In this document: positions 1 to 7,110 of the stretch, piece after piece | Layout of the letters: each line of letters starts with the position of its first letter | Position numbering within the stretch: position 1 is the stretch's first letter | Assembly: GCA_024278035.1 (NCBI GenBank) | Contig: JAJRUA010000448.1 | Coordinates: forward strand, 1-7,583 | Source: Planctomycetota bacterium | GTDB lineage: Bacteria; Planctomycetota; Planctomycetia; Pirellulales; Lacipirellulaceae | Length of the DNA: 7,583 nt | Reading direction: 5' to 3' | Notes under the pieces: generated by a model | What the model was told of the DNA's origin: nothing | Database searches by the model: none | The model's input: only the letters and a program-made list of their open reading frames with translations | Program-made: the position numbers and the translations under genes

Positions 1-1328
1 GATAGTTGCATGCGATCTTTTATCTGGGTCAATCGCAACCAGTGAACTACTCCGTAGCGATTGTTGTGAGGAATACTTGGTCCGCCAGAGCCTGTGTGTA
101 GTTCGGTTTCTCCATGGACGATTGCTTCTGCTGGGTGATCTTCTCCCCTAGGTAATTGTATCGACCGCAATCGCCACGCGACTTTGACCGTTGCCTCAAG
201 AGCGTGATAGATTTTCATTTCAATCGAGAGAGGATCCTTCTTCTCATGCAAGACTTCGAGTTGCTTGGTTCCACGGGTATAGCCCTTGCTGGTTACCGTG
301 CAATTGTAGTGGCCCGGATAGAGGCTTGCGGAGGCGTGCCCCGTGTCGTCGGTTTTGACTGGTGGCGTCTTGGCAGTACGCCGACTTGATCTGTTCGGAG
401 AGAACGTCACGACTGCATCGGCCAACGGTTTCCCTTGGGGGTCGACCACAAGTACGCTGACCTTGCGATGGTCTTCTTCAGTAAACCGACGAACCGTGAA
501 TACGCCGGCATTCTCGACGCCATTCCGAGCACCCGGGAATTCAAACGATTCCTTCGCTAACTCTGCTTGCGAAATTTCCACTCGACACGGCTGGCTGTTG
601 TAGGAGCGTCGACGGTTAAACGTATAGAGATGGTAGCCGTCGGCAAACGACTCCAGGCTCTCGTTTTGGCCGCCATTACCTTGGACACGAAACGCACTTT
701 TGGCGATTGGCTTGCTGTTTTGGTCAATCAACTGAAAGTAGGTCGCATAAAAATCGCTTTCCGCATTGGGCGATGCGCCGCGGGAGGCTGAGGCTTCGAT
801 CTGATCAATGCGTTTGATCAATGCGGCAGGTAGCTTCTCAAGGACCAAGCGTTTTTCGATCTCCGTGGCCAACTTATCGACCATGACAGGATAGGCGAGG
901 GCAATTGCTTCGCGTCGCGATTGCAGTACCTCGTTAGCAGCTTTGCCAAAACCGGCCATGACCAAACTGCGGGCATACCAAAATGCCACGCCACCGTCCT
1001 CCGGCGCAACACGGTACGCTTCGGCAAGCAGGCCCAATGCCCGTTTGTCGCCATCGAAAAGTAGTTGTGCCTCAAGTCCCTTCAACAGCAATCCTTGGGC
1101 CTGATTGCCCGAGTTGGCTTTCACCAAAGCGACGGTTACCACGCTACTAAGCGGCACCTGGAGTTTTGCTCCGTCGACCTCGAGCACCAAGTTCTCGCCA
1201 TCCATGGTCAATTGGCCTACCAGCACTGCGCCCGACTGTAGCACGACTTGTTGCTCTGCAGCGGCATTCAGCGGAACCCCAAGAATAGCAAGGAGCACCA
1301 GGAGCAAAGATAAAATCGTCCGGAGCAT
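1..1328 (-). CDS. Secreted protein with Ig-like/carboxypeptidase-regulatory-like domain, 3' end outside window
   Basis: The reading frame opens with ATG at 1328 and stays open for 442 codons to the left edge, so the C-terminus is missing. The start is supported by AAGGA at 1336-1340, seven bases upstream. Residues 1-24 form a signal peptide with a Leu/Val-rich core (SLLLVLLAILGV) and a probable cleavage after NAAA. Residues 27-66 (VVLQSGAVLVGQL and following) form a short beta-rich segment like those found behind signal peptides of planctomycete secreted proteins. Residues 75-165 are helical and TPR-like (LLAEAYRVAPEDGGVAFWYARS), but no clear consensus repeat can be counted. Residues 288-373 (VSVLVVDPQGKPLADAVVTF, then DDTGHASASLYPGHY) match the pattern of an Ig-like or carboxypeptidase-regulatory-like beta-sandwich. 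No catalytic motif is visible. The gene starts 39 bases after the FHA gene and is probably co-transcribed with it. It probably acts in the periplasm or at the cell surface. Function unknown. Confidence 0.85.
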   Translation of the reverse strand, partial: MLRTILSLLLVLLAILGVPLNAAAEQQVVLQSGAVLVGQLTMDGENLVLEVDGAKLQVPLSSVVTVALVKANSGNQAQGLLLKGLEAQLLFDGDKRALGLLAEAYRVAPEDGGVAFWYARSLVMAGFGKAANEVLQSRREAIALAYPVMVDKLATEIEKRLVLEKLPAALIKRIDQIEASASRGASPNAESDFYATYFQLIDQNSKPIAKSAFRVQGNGGQNESLESFADGYHLYTFNRRRSYNSQPCRVEISQAELAKESFEFPGARNGVENAGVFTVRRFTEEDHRKVSVLVVDPQGKPLADAVVTFSPNRSSRRTAKTPPVKTDDTGHASASLYPGHYNCTVTSKGYTRGTKQLEVLHEKKDPLSIEMKIYHALEATVKVAWRLRSIQLPRGEDHPAEAIVHGETELHTGSGGPSIPHNNRYGVVHWLRLTQIKDRMQL

Positions 1329-1367
1329 AGAACAGTCCTTATTTATATGTTGCGAAGCACGGTAAAC

Positions 1368-2051
1368 TTACTCGTCTTTCAAACCTGGATCGCCGATCAT
1401 GCGAAGATACTCGGCCAACTGCGATTGGATATCTAGCAGATCCTGCCACTGAGTCAGCGTGATTTTGACTTGCTCGTCTTTCTCGTCGACTTTGGCCGAC
1501 TGGACAAGCTGCCTAGCACGCAGATGCAAGTACTCGAGTAGCTCCGAAATTTGAGCTGCCTGGCCAGCCGTTAGCTCACGAGGCAAGTCGGGAGGTAACG
1601 GAATATGGAGCGTGCTTTGCAAGTCTTCCGAAGCCCCGAGCCGTAACTCGAAGCTCAGCGACCCCGAATCGGCCCGATCGACCAACTCGCCCGCCCTCAA
1701 CTCGCCCGTCTCGCTCAAGCCATCGCTGCGAAGCCCTTCAAGTCGACCTGCAATCTGATTGCGTGTTCCGTACAGCAACACCGAACGCCCAACAGAAATA
1801 ACGTCGCCAAAGCGAAGAATCCGAAGATGCGTATCTTCGCCGTTAACTCGTGTGCCGTTCGTGCTTTCCAGGTCAGTAAGAACCAGCTTCTCCTGGTCTT
1901 CCTGGATTTTGATATGAAAGCGACTAATCCGCTCGTCGTTGAGCTGAACCGAATTGCCTTCCTCACGCCCGATCGTAATCGGCGGCGCCAAATTGCCGAA
2001 GACTTGGCCGCGATCGGCGCCATCCAATACTCTCAACGTAATTTGGCTCAT
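1368..2051 (-). CDS. FHA-domain protein
   Basis: This 227-residue protein has an N-terminal forkhead-associated domain, which binds phosphothreonine peptides. The hallmark residues are visible: GR at 28-29 (TIGREEGNSV), S43-R44-x-H46 (RISRFHIKI), and the N65-G66 turn in STNGTRVNG. The fold appears to end near residue 96. Residues 100-155 are a polar linker. Residues 157-227 are predicted helical and acidic (LTAGQAAQISELLEYLHLRA and following) and match no family I recognise. There is no signal peptide or membrane segment, so it is probably cytoplasmic. The ATG at 2051 is preferred. A GTG codon at 2054 directly before it is in frame and would add one residue. No clear Shine-Dalgarno sits at the usual distance; see the leader ORF at 2051-2077. 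A promoter lies upstream at 2103-2131, and the secreted-protein gene follows after 39 bases. No Ser/Thr kinase that could supply the phosphopeptide lies in this window. Confidence 0.93.
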   Translation of the reverse strand: MSQITLRVLDGADRGQVFGNLAPPITIGREEGNSVQLNDERISRFHIKIQEDQEKLVLTDLESTNGTRVNGEDTHLRILRFGDVISVGRSVLLYGTRNQIAGRLEGLRSDGLSETGELRAGELVDRADSGSLSFELRLGASEDLQSTLHIPLPPDLPRELTAGQAAQISELLEYLHLRARQLVQSAKVDEKDEQVKITLTQWQDLLDIQSQLAEYLRMIGDPGLKDE

Positions 2052-2077
2052 CACTCGACCGACGCCCGTTCCAGCAT
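2051..2077 (-). other. Possible eight-codon leader ORF overlapping the FHA start
   Basis: An ATG at 2077 opens an eight-codon frame (MLERASVE) whose TGA stop (2053-2051) shares its A with the FHA start codon, giving TGATG. A purine-rich AGGGGGA lies about 12 bases upstream of this ATG. The FHA start lacks a good ribosome site of its own, so translational coupling through this mini-ORF is possible. The purine run is rather far from the ATG and the peptide is too short to judge by composition, so this may be coincidence. Confidence 0.25.
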
Positions 2078-2102
2078 TGACGACAAAAATCCCCCTCTAT
2101 CG

Positions 2103-2131
2103 CTTATAACATGCGGTAGAGCCAACAGCAA
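2103..2131 (-). promoter_or_regulatory. Promoter for the FHA gene
   Basis: On the minus strand, TTGCTG (2131-2126) and TATAAG (2108-2103) are separated by exactly 17 bases. The -10 hexamer matches the sigma70 consensus at five of six positions and is preceded by TGT, an extended -10 element. The -35 keeps only the TTG. Transcription would begin near 2096, giving a leader of about 45 bases before the FHA ATG. It sits between the terminator-like hairpin of the upstream gene and the FHA gene, where a promoter would be expected. Confidence 0.5.
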
Positions 2132-2162
2132 GAGAATGCTCTTTCCTTGCGGCAATTCACGC

Positions 2163-2186
2163 AAAAAAACGCAGTTCTAACGAACT
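2163..2186 (-). terminator. Weak intrinsic terminator after the BFD-like gene
   Basis: On the minus strand, AGTTC (2186-2182), a four-base loop GTTA and GAACT (2177-2173) form a five-pair hairpin, followed after three bases by seven Ts (2169-2163). It lies about 35 bases past the stop of the BFD-like gene. The stem is short and A/T-containing, so termination may be leaky. Its position ahead of the FHA promoter supports the call. Confidence 0.4.
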
Positions 2187-2220
2187 CAAGCGACAAACCA
2201 ACACGTCTGAGCGATGCACG

Positions 2221-2505
2221 CTAGTCCGGAATATTTCCTGGCGGCGTTCTGTCACCCGTGCGAACGTAGTCCGATCGATTTTCGGCATACTCCTCAGCCG
2301 ACGGCAGCTTGGCCTCGCCCGGGTTGCCCTCCTGCGCCGCTTCAAACATCTTTTGCAAATAAGGCCGACACCACCCGCAACCGGTCCCCGCACCAAAACA
2401 TGCGGCCAGCTGTCCTACCCTTTTCGGCTTCTCTAGCCGCAAAAAGTTCGACACCTTCCGCTTGGTCACATGAAAACAAAGGCACAATTCTTCGTCAGGT
2501 TGCAT
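2221..2505 (-). CDS. BFD-like [2Fe-2S]-binding protein
   Basis: This small protein (94 residues from the ATG at 2505) has the bacterioferritin-associated-ferredoxin motif. C8 and C10 (ELCLCFHVT) are followed by 32 residues and then C43-GW-C46 (GTGCGWCRPYL), the C-x-C/C-x-x-C arrangement that holds a [2Fe-2S] cluster in BFD-like domains. A fifth cysteine, C36, precedes them. Family members mobilise iron from bacterioferritin or serve as cluster-binding modules of larger enzymes. Which applies here cannot be read from the sequence, and no bacterioferritin gene is in the window. The tail, residues 67-94 (LPSAEEYAENRSDY, ending PPGNIPD), extends beyond the minimal BFD fold; I recall similar tails in planctomycete homologues. 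The frame is open upstream to a TTG at 2529, but that would lie only about 11 bases from the predicted transcript start, so the ATG is preferred. Probably cytoplasmic. Confidence 0.88.
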   Translation of the reverse strand: MQPDEELCLCFHVTKRKVSNFLRLEKPKRVGQLAACFGAGTGCGWCRPYLQKMFEAAQEGNPGEAKLPSAEEYAENRSDYVRTGDRTPPGNIPD

Positions 2506-2546
2506 CCGATTCTTTTCGCATTCGAGCAAGGGCTGTAGAGTCTCGT

Positions 2547-2575
2547 ATTATATCCCAGCACGCATGCTTCGTCTT
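2547..2575 (-). promoter_or_regulatory. Promoter for the BFD-like gene
   Basis: A perfect TATAAT -10 hexamer (2552-2547 on the minus strand) lies 17 bases downstream of AAGACG (2575-2570), which keeps the central GAC of the -35 consensus. Transcription would start near 2540, about 35 bases before the preferred ATG. The site lies in the 75-base gap after the peptidase gene, so the BFD-like gene can probably be transcribed independently of the peptidase. No palindromic operator such as an iron box was recognised next to it. Confidence 0.5.
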
Positions 2576-2580
2576 GGCCG

Positions 2581-3744
2581 CTAAACGCAAGTCGCCAAAT
2601 GTAAAGCCACCCGACGCGCTCGATGGAATTCCTTCAAATCCAGCCATTCGCCCGCGGTATGAATCTCGTTTTGCCCACAACCTAGCGACACGGTCGGAAT
2701 ACCGTGTTCTGAAAGCCAATTGGCGTCCAAGCCGCCGTTGGCAATCGCATACTCGACTTCGCACCCGGCTGCCTCCAAGGCTGCCTTCGCCGCGAGTACC
2801 GAGGGATCTTTTTTCGACAAACAGAAAGACTCGTAGTCGAGATGTCCCTCGACCGTGACTTCGCCCCGACGCCCTTCACTGCTTCGTATCTTTTTGACGG
2901 CCTTTTGAAATGCCTTTTCGATTTCTTGCACGATACGTTTCCGAAAAACCGGATCATGGCTGCGAGCTTCAGCGCGAATCGTCACCAAATCGGGCACCAC
3001 GTTCGTTGCCACACCGCCTTCGATCACTCCGATATTGCTCGTCCCCCGGTTACGACCTTTTTCGATCAAGCCATGCCAACCCCGCTCAACCAAGTCGGCC
3101 GTGGCAAGCGAAGCGATTGCGATCGCACTAACTCCTTGCTCGGGATGGCCTCCCGCATGGCTGGCGAGGCCTCGAATCTTTATCTTCATCCGGTAGCCGC
3201 CGGTCGCACCAATGGTGAGCCGATTGCTCACGCTACCATCCCAATTGAACGCCAGCTTGGGCTTGCCGAGCATACTGAGCCGGACATTTTTGGCGCCATG
3301 CAATCCGACTTCTTCCTGGACGGTCCAAAGAAAAGTCAAAGGAGGATGCGGCAACTTACGACGAACAAGACTCAACACCGTCGACAACAACACCGCTACT
3401 CCCGCCCGGTCGTCGCCCCCGAGCCCAGAGTCAGGGTCTGCCGCTACTATCCGGTCGCCCTCTCTTACCGGTTTCGTCCCCACACAAATCGGCACGGTAT
3501 CCATATGCGCCGAAAACATCCGCCGCGGCCCACGCACCGTGCCTGGCATCCGCAACACCAAGTTCCCGACCTCGCCCCCCAACGCAGAACGCCGATGGGC
3601 TTTGTCGTTCTTCAAAGCACTGGCCGGAACTCCGGCTTTGGTCAGCTGCTTGCATAAAAAATCAACCACCGGCCCTTCGCCACCACTCGGCCCACGGATT
3701 GCTAGCAACTGCATCAGCAGCTTATTGGCATGCTCCTCTGGCAT
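2581..3744 (-). CDS. M20 family metallopeptidase, PepT-like
   Basis: This protein of 387 residues (from the ATG at 3744) has the full active-site set of the M20 di-zinc peptidases. H80 and D82 lie in SAHMDTVP, D111 in GLGGDDRAG, the catalytic E144 and adjacent ligand E145 in TVQEEVGL, D169 in NWDGS, and H362 in QNEIHT. The insert at about 181-290 (YRMKIKIRGLASHAGGHPEQ and following) corresponds to the dimerisation or lid domain between the two halves of the catalytic domain. Order, spacing and length fit the tripeptide-aminopeptidase (peptidase T-like) branch. The expected role is cytoplasmic cleavage of N-terminal residues from small peptides; substrate specificity is inferred from family only. 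No signal peptide is seen. An in-frame GTG at 3780 with AAGGGG ten bases upstream is a credible alternative start adding 12 residues, and a TTG at 3804 is less likely. The ATG is preferred because homology-like sequence begins there (ANKLLMQLLAIRGPSG). Confidence 0.93.
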   Translation of the reverse strand: MPEEHANKLLMQLLAIRGPSGGEGPVVDFLCKQLTKAGVPASALKNDKAHRRSALGGEVGNLVLRMPGTVRGPRRMFSAHMDTVPICVGTKPVREGDRIVAADPDSGLGGDDRAGVAVLLSTVLSLVRRKLPHPPLTFLWTVQEEVGLHGAKNVRLSMLGKPKLAFNWDGSVSNRLTIGATGGYRMKIKIRGLASHAGGHPEQGVSAIAIASLATADLVERGWHGLIEKGRNRGTSNIGVIEGGVATNVVPDLVTIRAEARSHDPVFRKRIVQEIEKAFQKAVKKIRSSEGRRGEVTVEGHLDYESFCLSKKDPSVLAAKAALEAAGCEVEYAIANGGLDANWLSEHGIPTVSLGCGQNEIHTAGEWLDLKEFHRARRVALHLATCV

Positions 3745-4145
3745 GGCTTCGACATCCTCTTTCTGATTTTTCTGCTTCACGCTTTTAAGTCCCCTTGCTA
3801 GCAATCAATATGCGACTCGAAATCGGATAACTACTTCAACAACCCACCCTCCCGTAAAGTCAACCCAAACAACCAGGGCCAGCAGGCAACCGTCACAGCT
3901 TAACAGCATTGGGCGATTCACACCCGCGATATCTCTCACCGATTCGCCAATCCACAAAATCTCTACGCAAGCGAGAGCGGCAGAATACCGATCTTACCAG
4001 AGAAAGCGCCATTTGTTTGTGATTTTGGCGTTGGTAAATTTGGCCGGTGTCTGTTGAGAACAGGCAAACCCTCACCTACGATCCACCGCTGCTGATTATC
4101 GCTCGACCGGTACCAGTTTTTTCTTTGCGGGGGCAGGAGGTTTCG
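3745..4145. other. Divergent intergenic region
   Basis: This stretch of about 400 bases separates the minus-strand peptidase gene from the plus-strand 951-residue protein gene, and should hold promoters for both. I see no convincing one. On the plus strand, TTGTTT (4013-4018) and TAAATT (4035-4040) are 16 bases apart but match the sigma70 consensus poorly. CGCCA (4007-4011) and TGGCG (4026-4030) could form a weak five-pair stem of unknown meaning. No tRNA, repeat array or convincing additional gene was found. The frame of the downstream gene is open back through 4047, but that extension is judged untranslated. Confidence 0.5.
4135..4140 (+). promoter_or_regulatory. Consensus Shine-Dalgarno fixing a TTG start
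   Basis: A perfect AGGAGG is followed by the five-base spacer TTTCG and then the in-frame TTG at 4146. This is the only strong ribosome site near the beginning of the gene. The start it defines places a basic N-terminus (MNRWTSKKPLW) directly before a hydrophobic segment, as expected of a signal or anchor sequence. It therefore overrides the longer frame that begins with GTG at 4047. Confidence 0.8.
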
Positions 4146-7001
4146 TTGAATCGATGGACATCCAAAAAACCCTTGTGGCCAATCTCGGTCGCCTTGGGCT
4201 GTTTATTCGTGTTGGCAGTAGCTGCCCCTAGCAGGTGGCACGACTATCGATCTCTTACTCGCTCGACGGTTGAAGATCTCGCAGACCGCGAAATAGAGAT
4301 CTCGCAACCTACGCAGAGCCCTCCGCAGAGCATTGTCTCTCTCGAACCCATGCTCGACGAACCCACGTTGTTTGTCGAACTTGTCGAAAAGCCGGAGCCC
4401 ACTCTGCAAGAGTTCGATCTCGGCGTACTCCTTCAAATGCGAGACTTGCTAAGGGGCTTCGTCGATCGCCTTCCGAATCAAGCCCAGCCCTCCGAAGCAG
4501 CTCTCCGAAAACCATTGCCGCAGGTTTCTAGCGAAAACGATCGCTTGGCCATGCTCGATACGAGCGACCGCCCAAGACTCGATCGCATTACCTCGCGAGT
4601 TCCCGACCTAGCACCCATCCCAAATCAAATAACTCCAAAAGCTGCCAAAAAAGACCGCTTTGCCGAGCTTCTCCTCGAAGCCGCTCGAAGATTTCAGGCA
4701 GGCGAAAAGAGCGAGCCACGACTCGCAACGCGACCGCCCGCGACCGCTACGCAACAAACCCCAACCCTTGCGCCTACGCTGGCACCAGTCCCTACGCTAG
4801 CACCCACTCCCACGTTAGCGCCAGTTCCTACGCTTGCAGCTGTCCCGACACTAGCCCCGGTCCCAACCTTGGCACCCGTTCCCACACTAGCCGCAGTTCC
4901 CACGCGAGCCGCTATTCCAACGCGAGCCTCTGCCCCGGTCGAGGAGAAGGCCACTCCGCCTATCATTCGCCATCGCCCGAATGTGCTTTTCGACGAACTC
5001 CATGCCCTGAGCGGCGTTCCCCAAGCCTCGCTCTGGGCCGAACAAGTTGCTAGCAGCTTACGACAACTCACCGACCAATCGCCGACTGCCGAGACCCGGA
5101 CGGCAGACATACTCAATCAGCTACACCAGTCGGTCGCCGAAGGAAATTCCCAAGCTCCCAACCTATCCAACTATGCCGATCAACAAAATTGGCAACAAGC
5201 CATTCAATCGCTCGACCGGCGATTAGGAATTTGGCAAGTGCTGCTTGCGCCAGCATCTTTGGAAACTTCGACAGCCGTCGAGCCAAGCATGATGCCACTA
5301 TTGGCCGAAGTTGCCGCGCTGCTGGCAACCGAATCCAACGGCAACGACTGGCGCGAGTATCTCATGATCGACCGCATCGCTGCTGCTTCGAGCGAAGGGG
5401 CCAGCATCGATGCGAAAGGTCGCAACCGGCTTGCCCTCGAAATTCTCCGACGAATCGACGACCAGCGACTCACCACCGACCAGGTTAAGTTCCTCTCGAC
5501 CCCGCCGATGCTCGACCTACAAAAACTCTTGCAGCCTTGGGCGGCTCAGTCGATCGACCTCAACCGGCTCGCCGCGTTGGTCGAACGCTATGAGTCGGGA
5601 CGAGAACACGGCTATGCGGTTGCCATCGCCCGCATTCAGCAACGGCTAAGCTGGTCTGGCAACTCCGACTGGCTGGCCCTGGCCGACCATCTCGACCGAC
5701 ACTACCGCAGCTCCAACATGCGTATTGCTCTCAGTAGCAAACTCCTCAACCGCATGATTCCAAAACAAACCGCAACCGTCACGTCGGTTCAAGAAAGCAT
5801 CGGTGGCGCAAAAGTCCGCGGCATGTCGCGAACCACGACCAACCTAAGTATCCGCCTACAACCCGACCCCAACAGCTGGCACTTCGATCTCGAAGCCCGC
5901 GGCAAGGTCTACTCCAACACTCAGTCGCAAACTTGGCCCGCCCGAGTGCGTAATGCCGCAAGAATGTATTTCGATGCAAAAAAGACCATCGTCATCAACC
6001 ACGAAGGCCTCAAAATTTCTCCTACTCAAGCAACTGCCAAAGGCCGCCACGACCTGATCGGTGTCGATTCGCAACTCGATGGCGTTCCGCTGCTTGGTTC
6101 CTTGGTTCGAGAAATCGCTCGCAACAAAAACCGCAAAGCGCGTCCCAAGGCCATGTCGCAAGTCAAATCCAAAGTCGCCCAACAAGTGCGTACGCAAATG
6201 GATCGAGAGGCCGACCCCAAGTTTAGCAATTTGGAAAAAAAATTCCGCGACAATGTTTTGGCGCCCATGGGACAGCTTGCCTTGATCGCCGACCCCATGG
6301 CCATGTACACCACCCAGAACCGAGCCGTCATGCAGCTCCGCCTTGCCAACGAGGGACAACTCGGCGCCCATACCCCGCGCCCGCTAGCCCCTGCCGATAG
6401 CTTCGCAAGCATCCAGTTACACGAAACCGTTCTCAACAACGCCTTTGCCGGCCTCGAGCTGGAAGGTCGCCGAATGAAAATCGACGAACTCTTCCGCTTC
6501 CTTGCCAAGAAACTCGGTTACATCAATCCCGCGATTCCCGAGAATATGCCAACTCGCGCACTCATCGAATTCGCCACTCGCGACGCCCTCCTCGTCCACT
6601 GCGACGACGACCACCTGAATCTTATCCTCAATATCCGCGAACTGGCACATGGACGCGATAAAATCAAGAATTTCAAAGTCCACGTCCAATTCCAACCAAC
6701 CCTCGAAGGACTCGACGTTCGCTTGATTCGCAATGGTTCGTTGCAGTTCTCTGGCCGTCGCCTCAAGACCGGCCCCCGCATCGTCTTGCACAGCATTATT
6801 GGAAAGCTCTTTCCCAAAGACCAAGAAGTCCGCGTCCTCGCAGGCGACTTGCGAAACGATCCTCGCCTCGCCGGTCTGATGGTCACCCAGCTGGTCATCG
6901 ACGACGGTTGGATCGGCCTCGCCCTCGGTCCGGCACATCCCGAGCGCACCGCTTGGCGATCTCCTACGATCAAAAAGTCGAAAAACTCAATCCTGCGGTA
7001 G
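4146..7001 (+). CDS. Anchored proline-rich-linker protein of unknown function
   Basis: The product is 951 residues from a TTG start set by the AGGAGG at 4135. Residues 1-10 are basic, and residues 11-27 (WPISVALGCLFVLAVAA) form a signal peptide or single N-terminal anchor, so the rest is probably periplasmic. Residues 28-205 are polar and low in complexity. Residues 206-263 hold hexapeptide repeats of the PTLAPV type, likely an extended spacer. Residues 290-545 are mostly helical. From residue 549 to about 930 the sequence looks like alternating beta strands and amphipathic helices (AKVRGMSRTTTNLSIRL; HETVLNNAFAGLELEGRRM at about 760), ending in LVIDDGWIGLALGP. I recognise no named domain or catalytic motif. 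I recall similar hypothetical proteins in planctomycetes. A lipid-binding (TULIP-like) fold is one speculation with no direct support. A lysine- and arginine-rich stretch around residues 660-690 is notable. The gene stands alone on this strand. Confidence 0.88.
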   Translation: MNRWTSKKPLWPISVALGCLFVLAVAAPSRWHDYRSLTRSTVEDLADREIEISQPTQSPPQSIVSLEPMLDEPTLFVELVEKPEPTLQEFDLGVLLQMRDLLRGFVDRLPNQAQPSEAALRKPLPQVSSENDRLAMLDTSDRPRLDRITSRVPDLAPIPNQITPKAAKKDRFAELLLEAARRFQAGEKSEPRLATRPPATATQQTPTLAPTLAPVPTLAPTPTLAPVPTLAAVPTLAPVPTLAPVPTLAAVPTRAAIPTRASAPVEEKATPPIIRHRPNVLFDELHALSGVPQASLWAEQVASSLRQLTDQSPTAETRTADILNQLHQSVAEGNSQAPNLSNYADQQNWQQAIQSLDRRLGIWQVLLAPASLETSTAVEPSMMPLLAEVAALLATESNGNDWREYLMIDRIAAASSEGASIDAKGRNRLALEILRRIDDQRLTTDQVKFLSTPPMLDLQKLLQPWAAQSIDLNRLAALVERYESGREHGYAVAIARIQQRLSWSGNSDWLALADHLDRHYRSSNMRIALSSKLLNRMIPKQTATVTSVQESIGGAKVRGMSRTTTNLSIRLQPDPNSWHFDLEARGKVYSNTQSQTWPARVRNAARMYFDAKKTIVINHEGLKISPTQATAKGRHDLIGVDSQLDGVPLLGSLVREIARNKNRKARPKAMSQVKSKVAQQVRTQMDREADPKFSNLEKKFRDNVLAPMGQLALIADPMAMYTTQNRAVMQLRLANEGQLGAHTPRPLAPADSFASIQLHETVLNNAFAGLELEGRRMKIDELFRFLAKKLGYINPAIPENMPTRALIEFATRDALLVHCDDDHLNLILNIRELAHGRDKIKNFKVHVQFQPTLEGLDVRLIRNGSLQFSGRRLKTGPRIVLHSIIGKLFPKDQEVRVLAGDLRNDPRLAGLMVTQLVIDDGWIGLALGPAHPERTAWRSPTIKKSKNSILR
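4761..4934 (+). repeat. In-frame PTLAPV hexapeptide-coding repeat
   Basis: One four-residue unit (PTLA) is followed by nine 18-base units. The encoded hexads are, in order, PTLAPV, PTLAPT, PTLAPV, PTLAAV, PTLAPV, PTLAPV, PTLAAV, PTRAAI and PTRASA. The period is exact at protein level, but the DNA copies differ strongly at third positions: leucine is encoded by CTT, CTG, CTA, TTA and TTG across the array. The last two units drift away from consensus, with Arg replacing Leu. Proline at every sixth residue suggests an extended, flexible spacer between the membrane anchor and the C-terminal region. Confidence 0.9.
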
Positions 7002-7080
7002 AGCCAAGAAGACCCCCAACTCTAGGTTCTTCAGGAAATTTAGTGGCCAATCCTAGCAAGGAATTGCAAAACATGCCTTC

Positions 7081-7093
7081 GCCCTGAAAGGGC
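7081..7093. repeat. Small intergenic hairpin GCCCT-GAA-AGGGC
   Basis: A five-pair perfect stem with a three-base loop lies 80 bases after the stop of the 951-residue protein gene. No T-run follows on either strand, so it is not a typical intrinsic terminator. It may be a small REP-like element or a transcript-end stabiliser; neither is shown. Confidence 0.4.
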
Positions 7094-7110
7094 ATTTCGA
7101 GTGCTTCCTT

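Noticed and set aside
2112..2125. The 14-base string TGCGGTAGAGCCAA, found again at 6994-7007
   Set aside because: One copy spans the FHA promoter spacer and the other a stop codon. By rough estimate a chance 14-base match somewhere in a window this size is about one in ten, and the similarity does not extend outward.
2214..2858. A 214-codon open frame on the plus strand
   Set aside because: It runs antisense across both the BFD-like gene and the end of the peptidase gene, has arginine- and proline-rich low-complexity content, and lacks a ribosome site. It is a shadow frame.
2842..3657. A 271-codon open frame on the plus strand
   Set aside because: It lies wholly antisense to the M20 peptidase, whose motifs are complete and in order. 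Its product is rich in Arg, His and Pro with no recognisable domain, as expected of a shadow frame.
3945..4030. CGCCAA at 3945-3950 and TTGGCG at 4025-4030 as a long-range inverted repeat in the divergent spacer
   Set aside because: Only six bases pair perfectly and the flanks fit poorly, so it is too weak to call an operator or attenuator.
4694..5116. A minus-strand frame with repeated VGTGA/ASVGT residues
   Set aside because: The repetitive protein is only the antisense reading of the PTLAPV-coding array.
5856..6371. A 171-codon open frame on the minus strand, plus neighbouring frames at 6417-6938
   Set aside because: These are antisense to the 951-residue protein gene and arise from its codon bias. 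Gene-like composition is seen only in the plus-strand frame.
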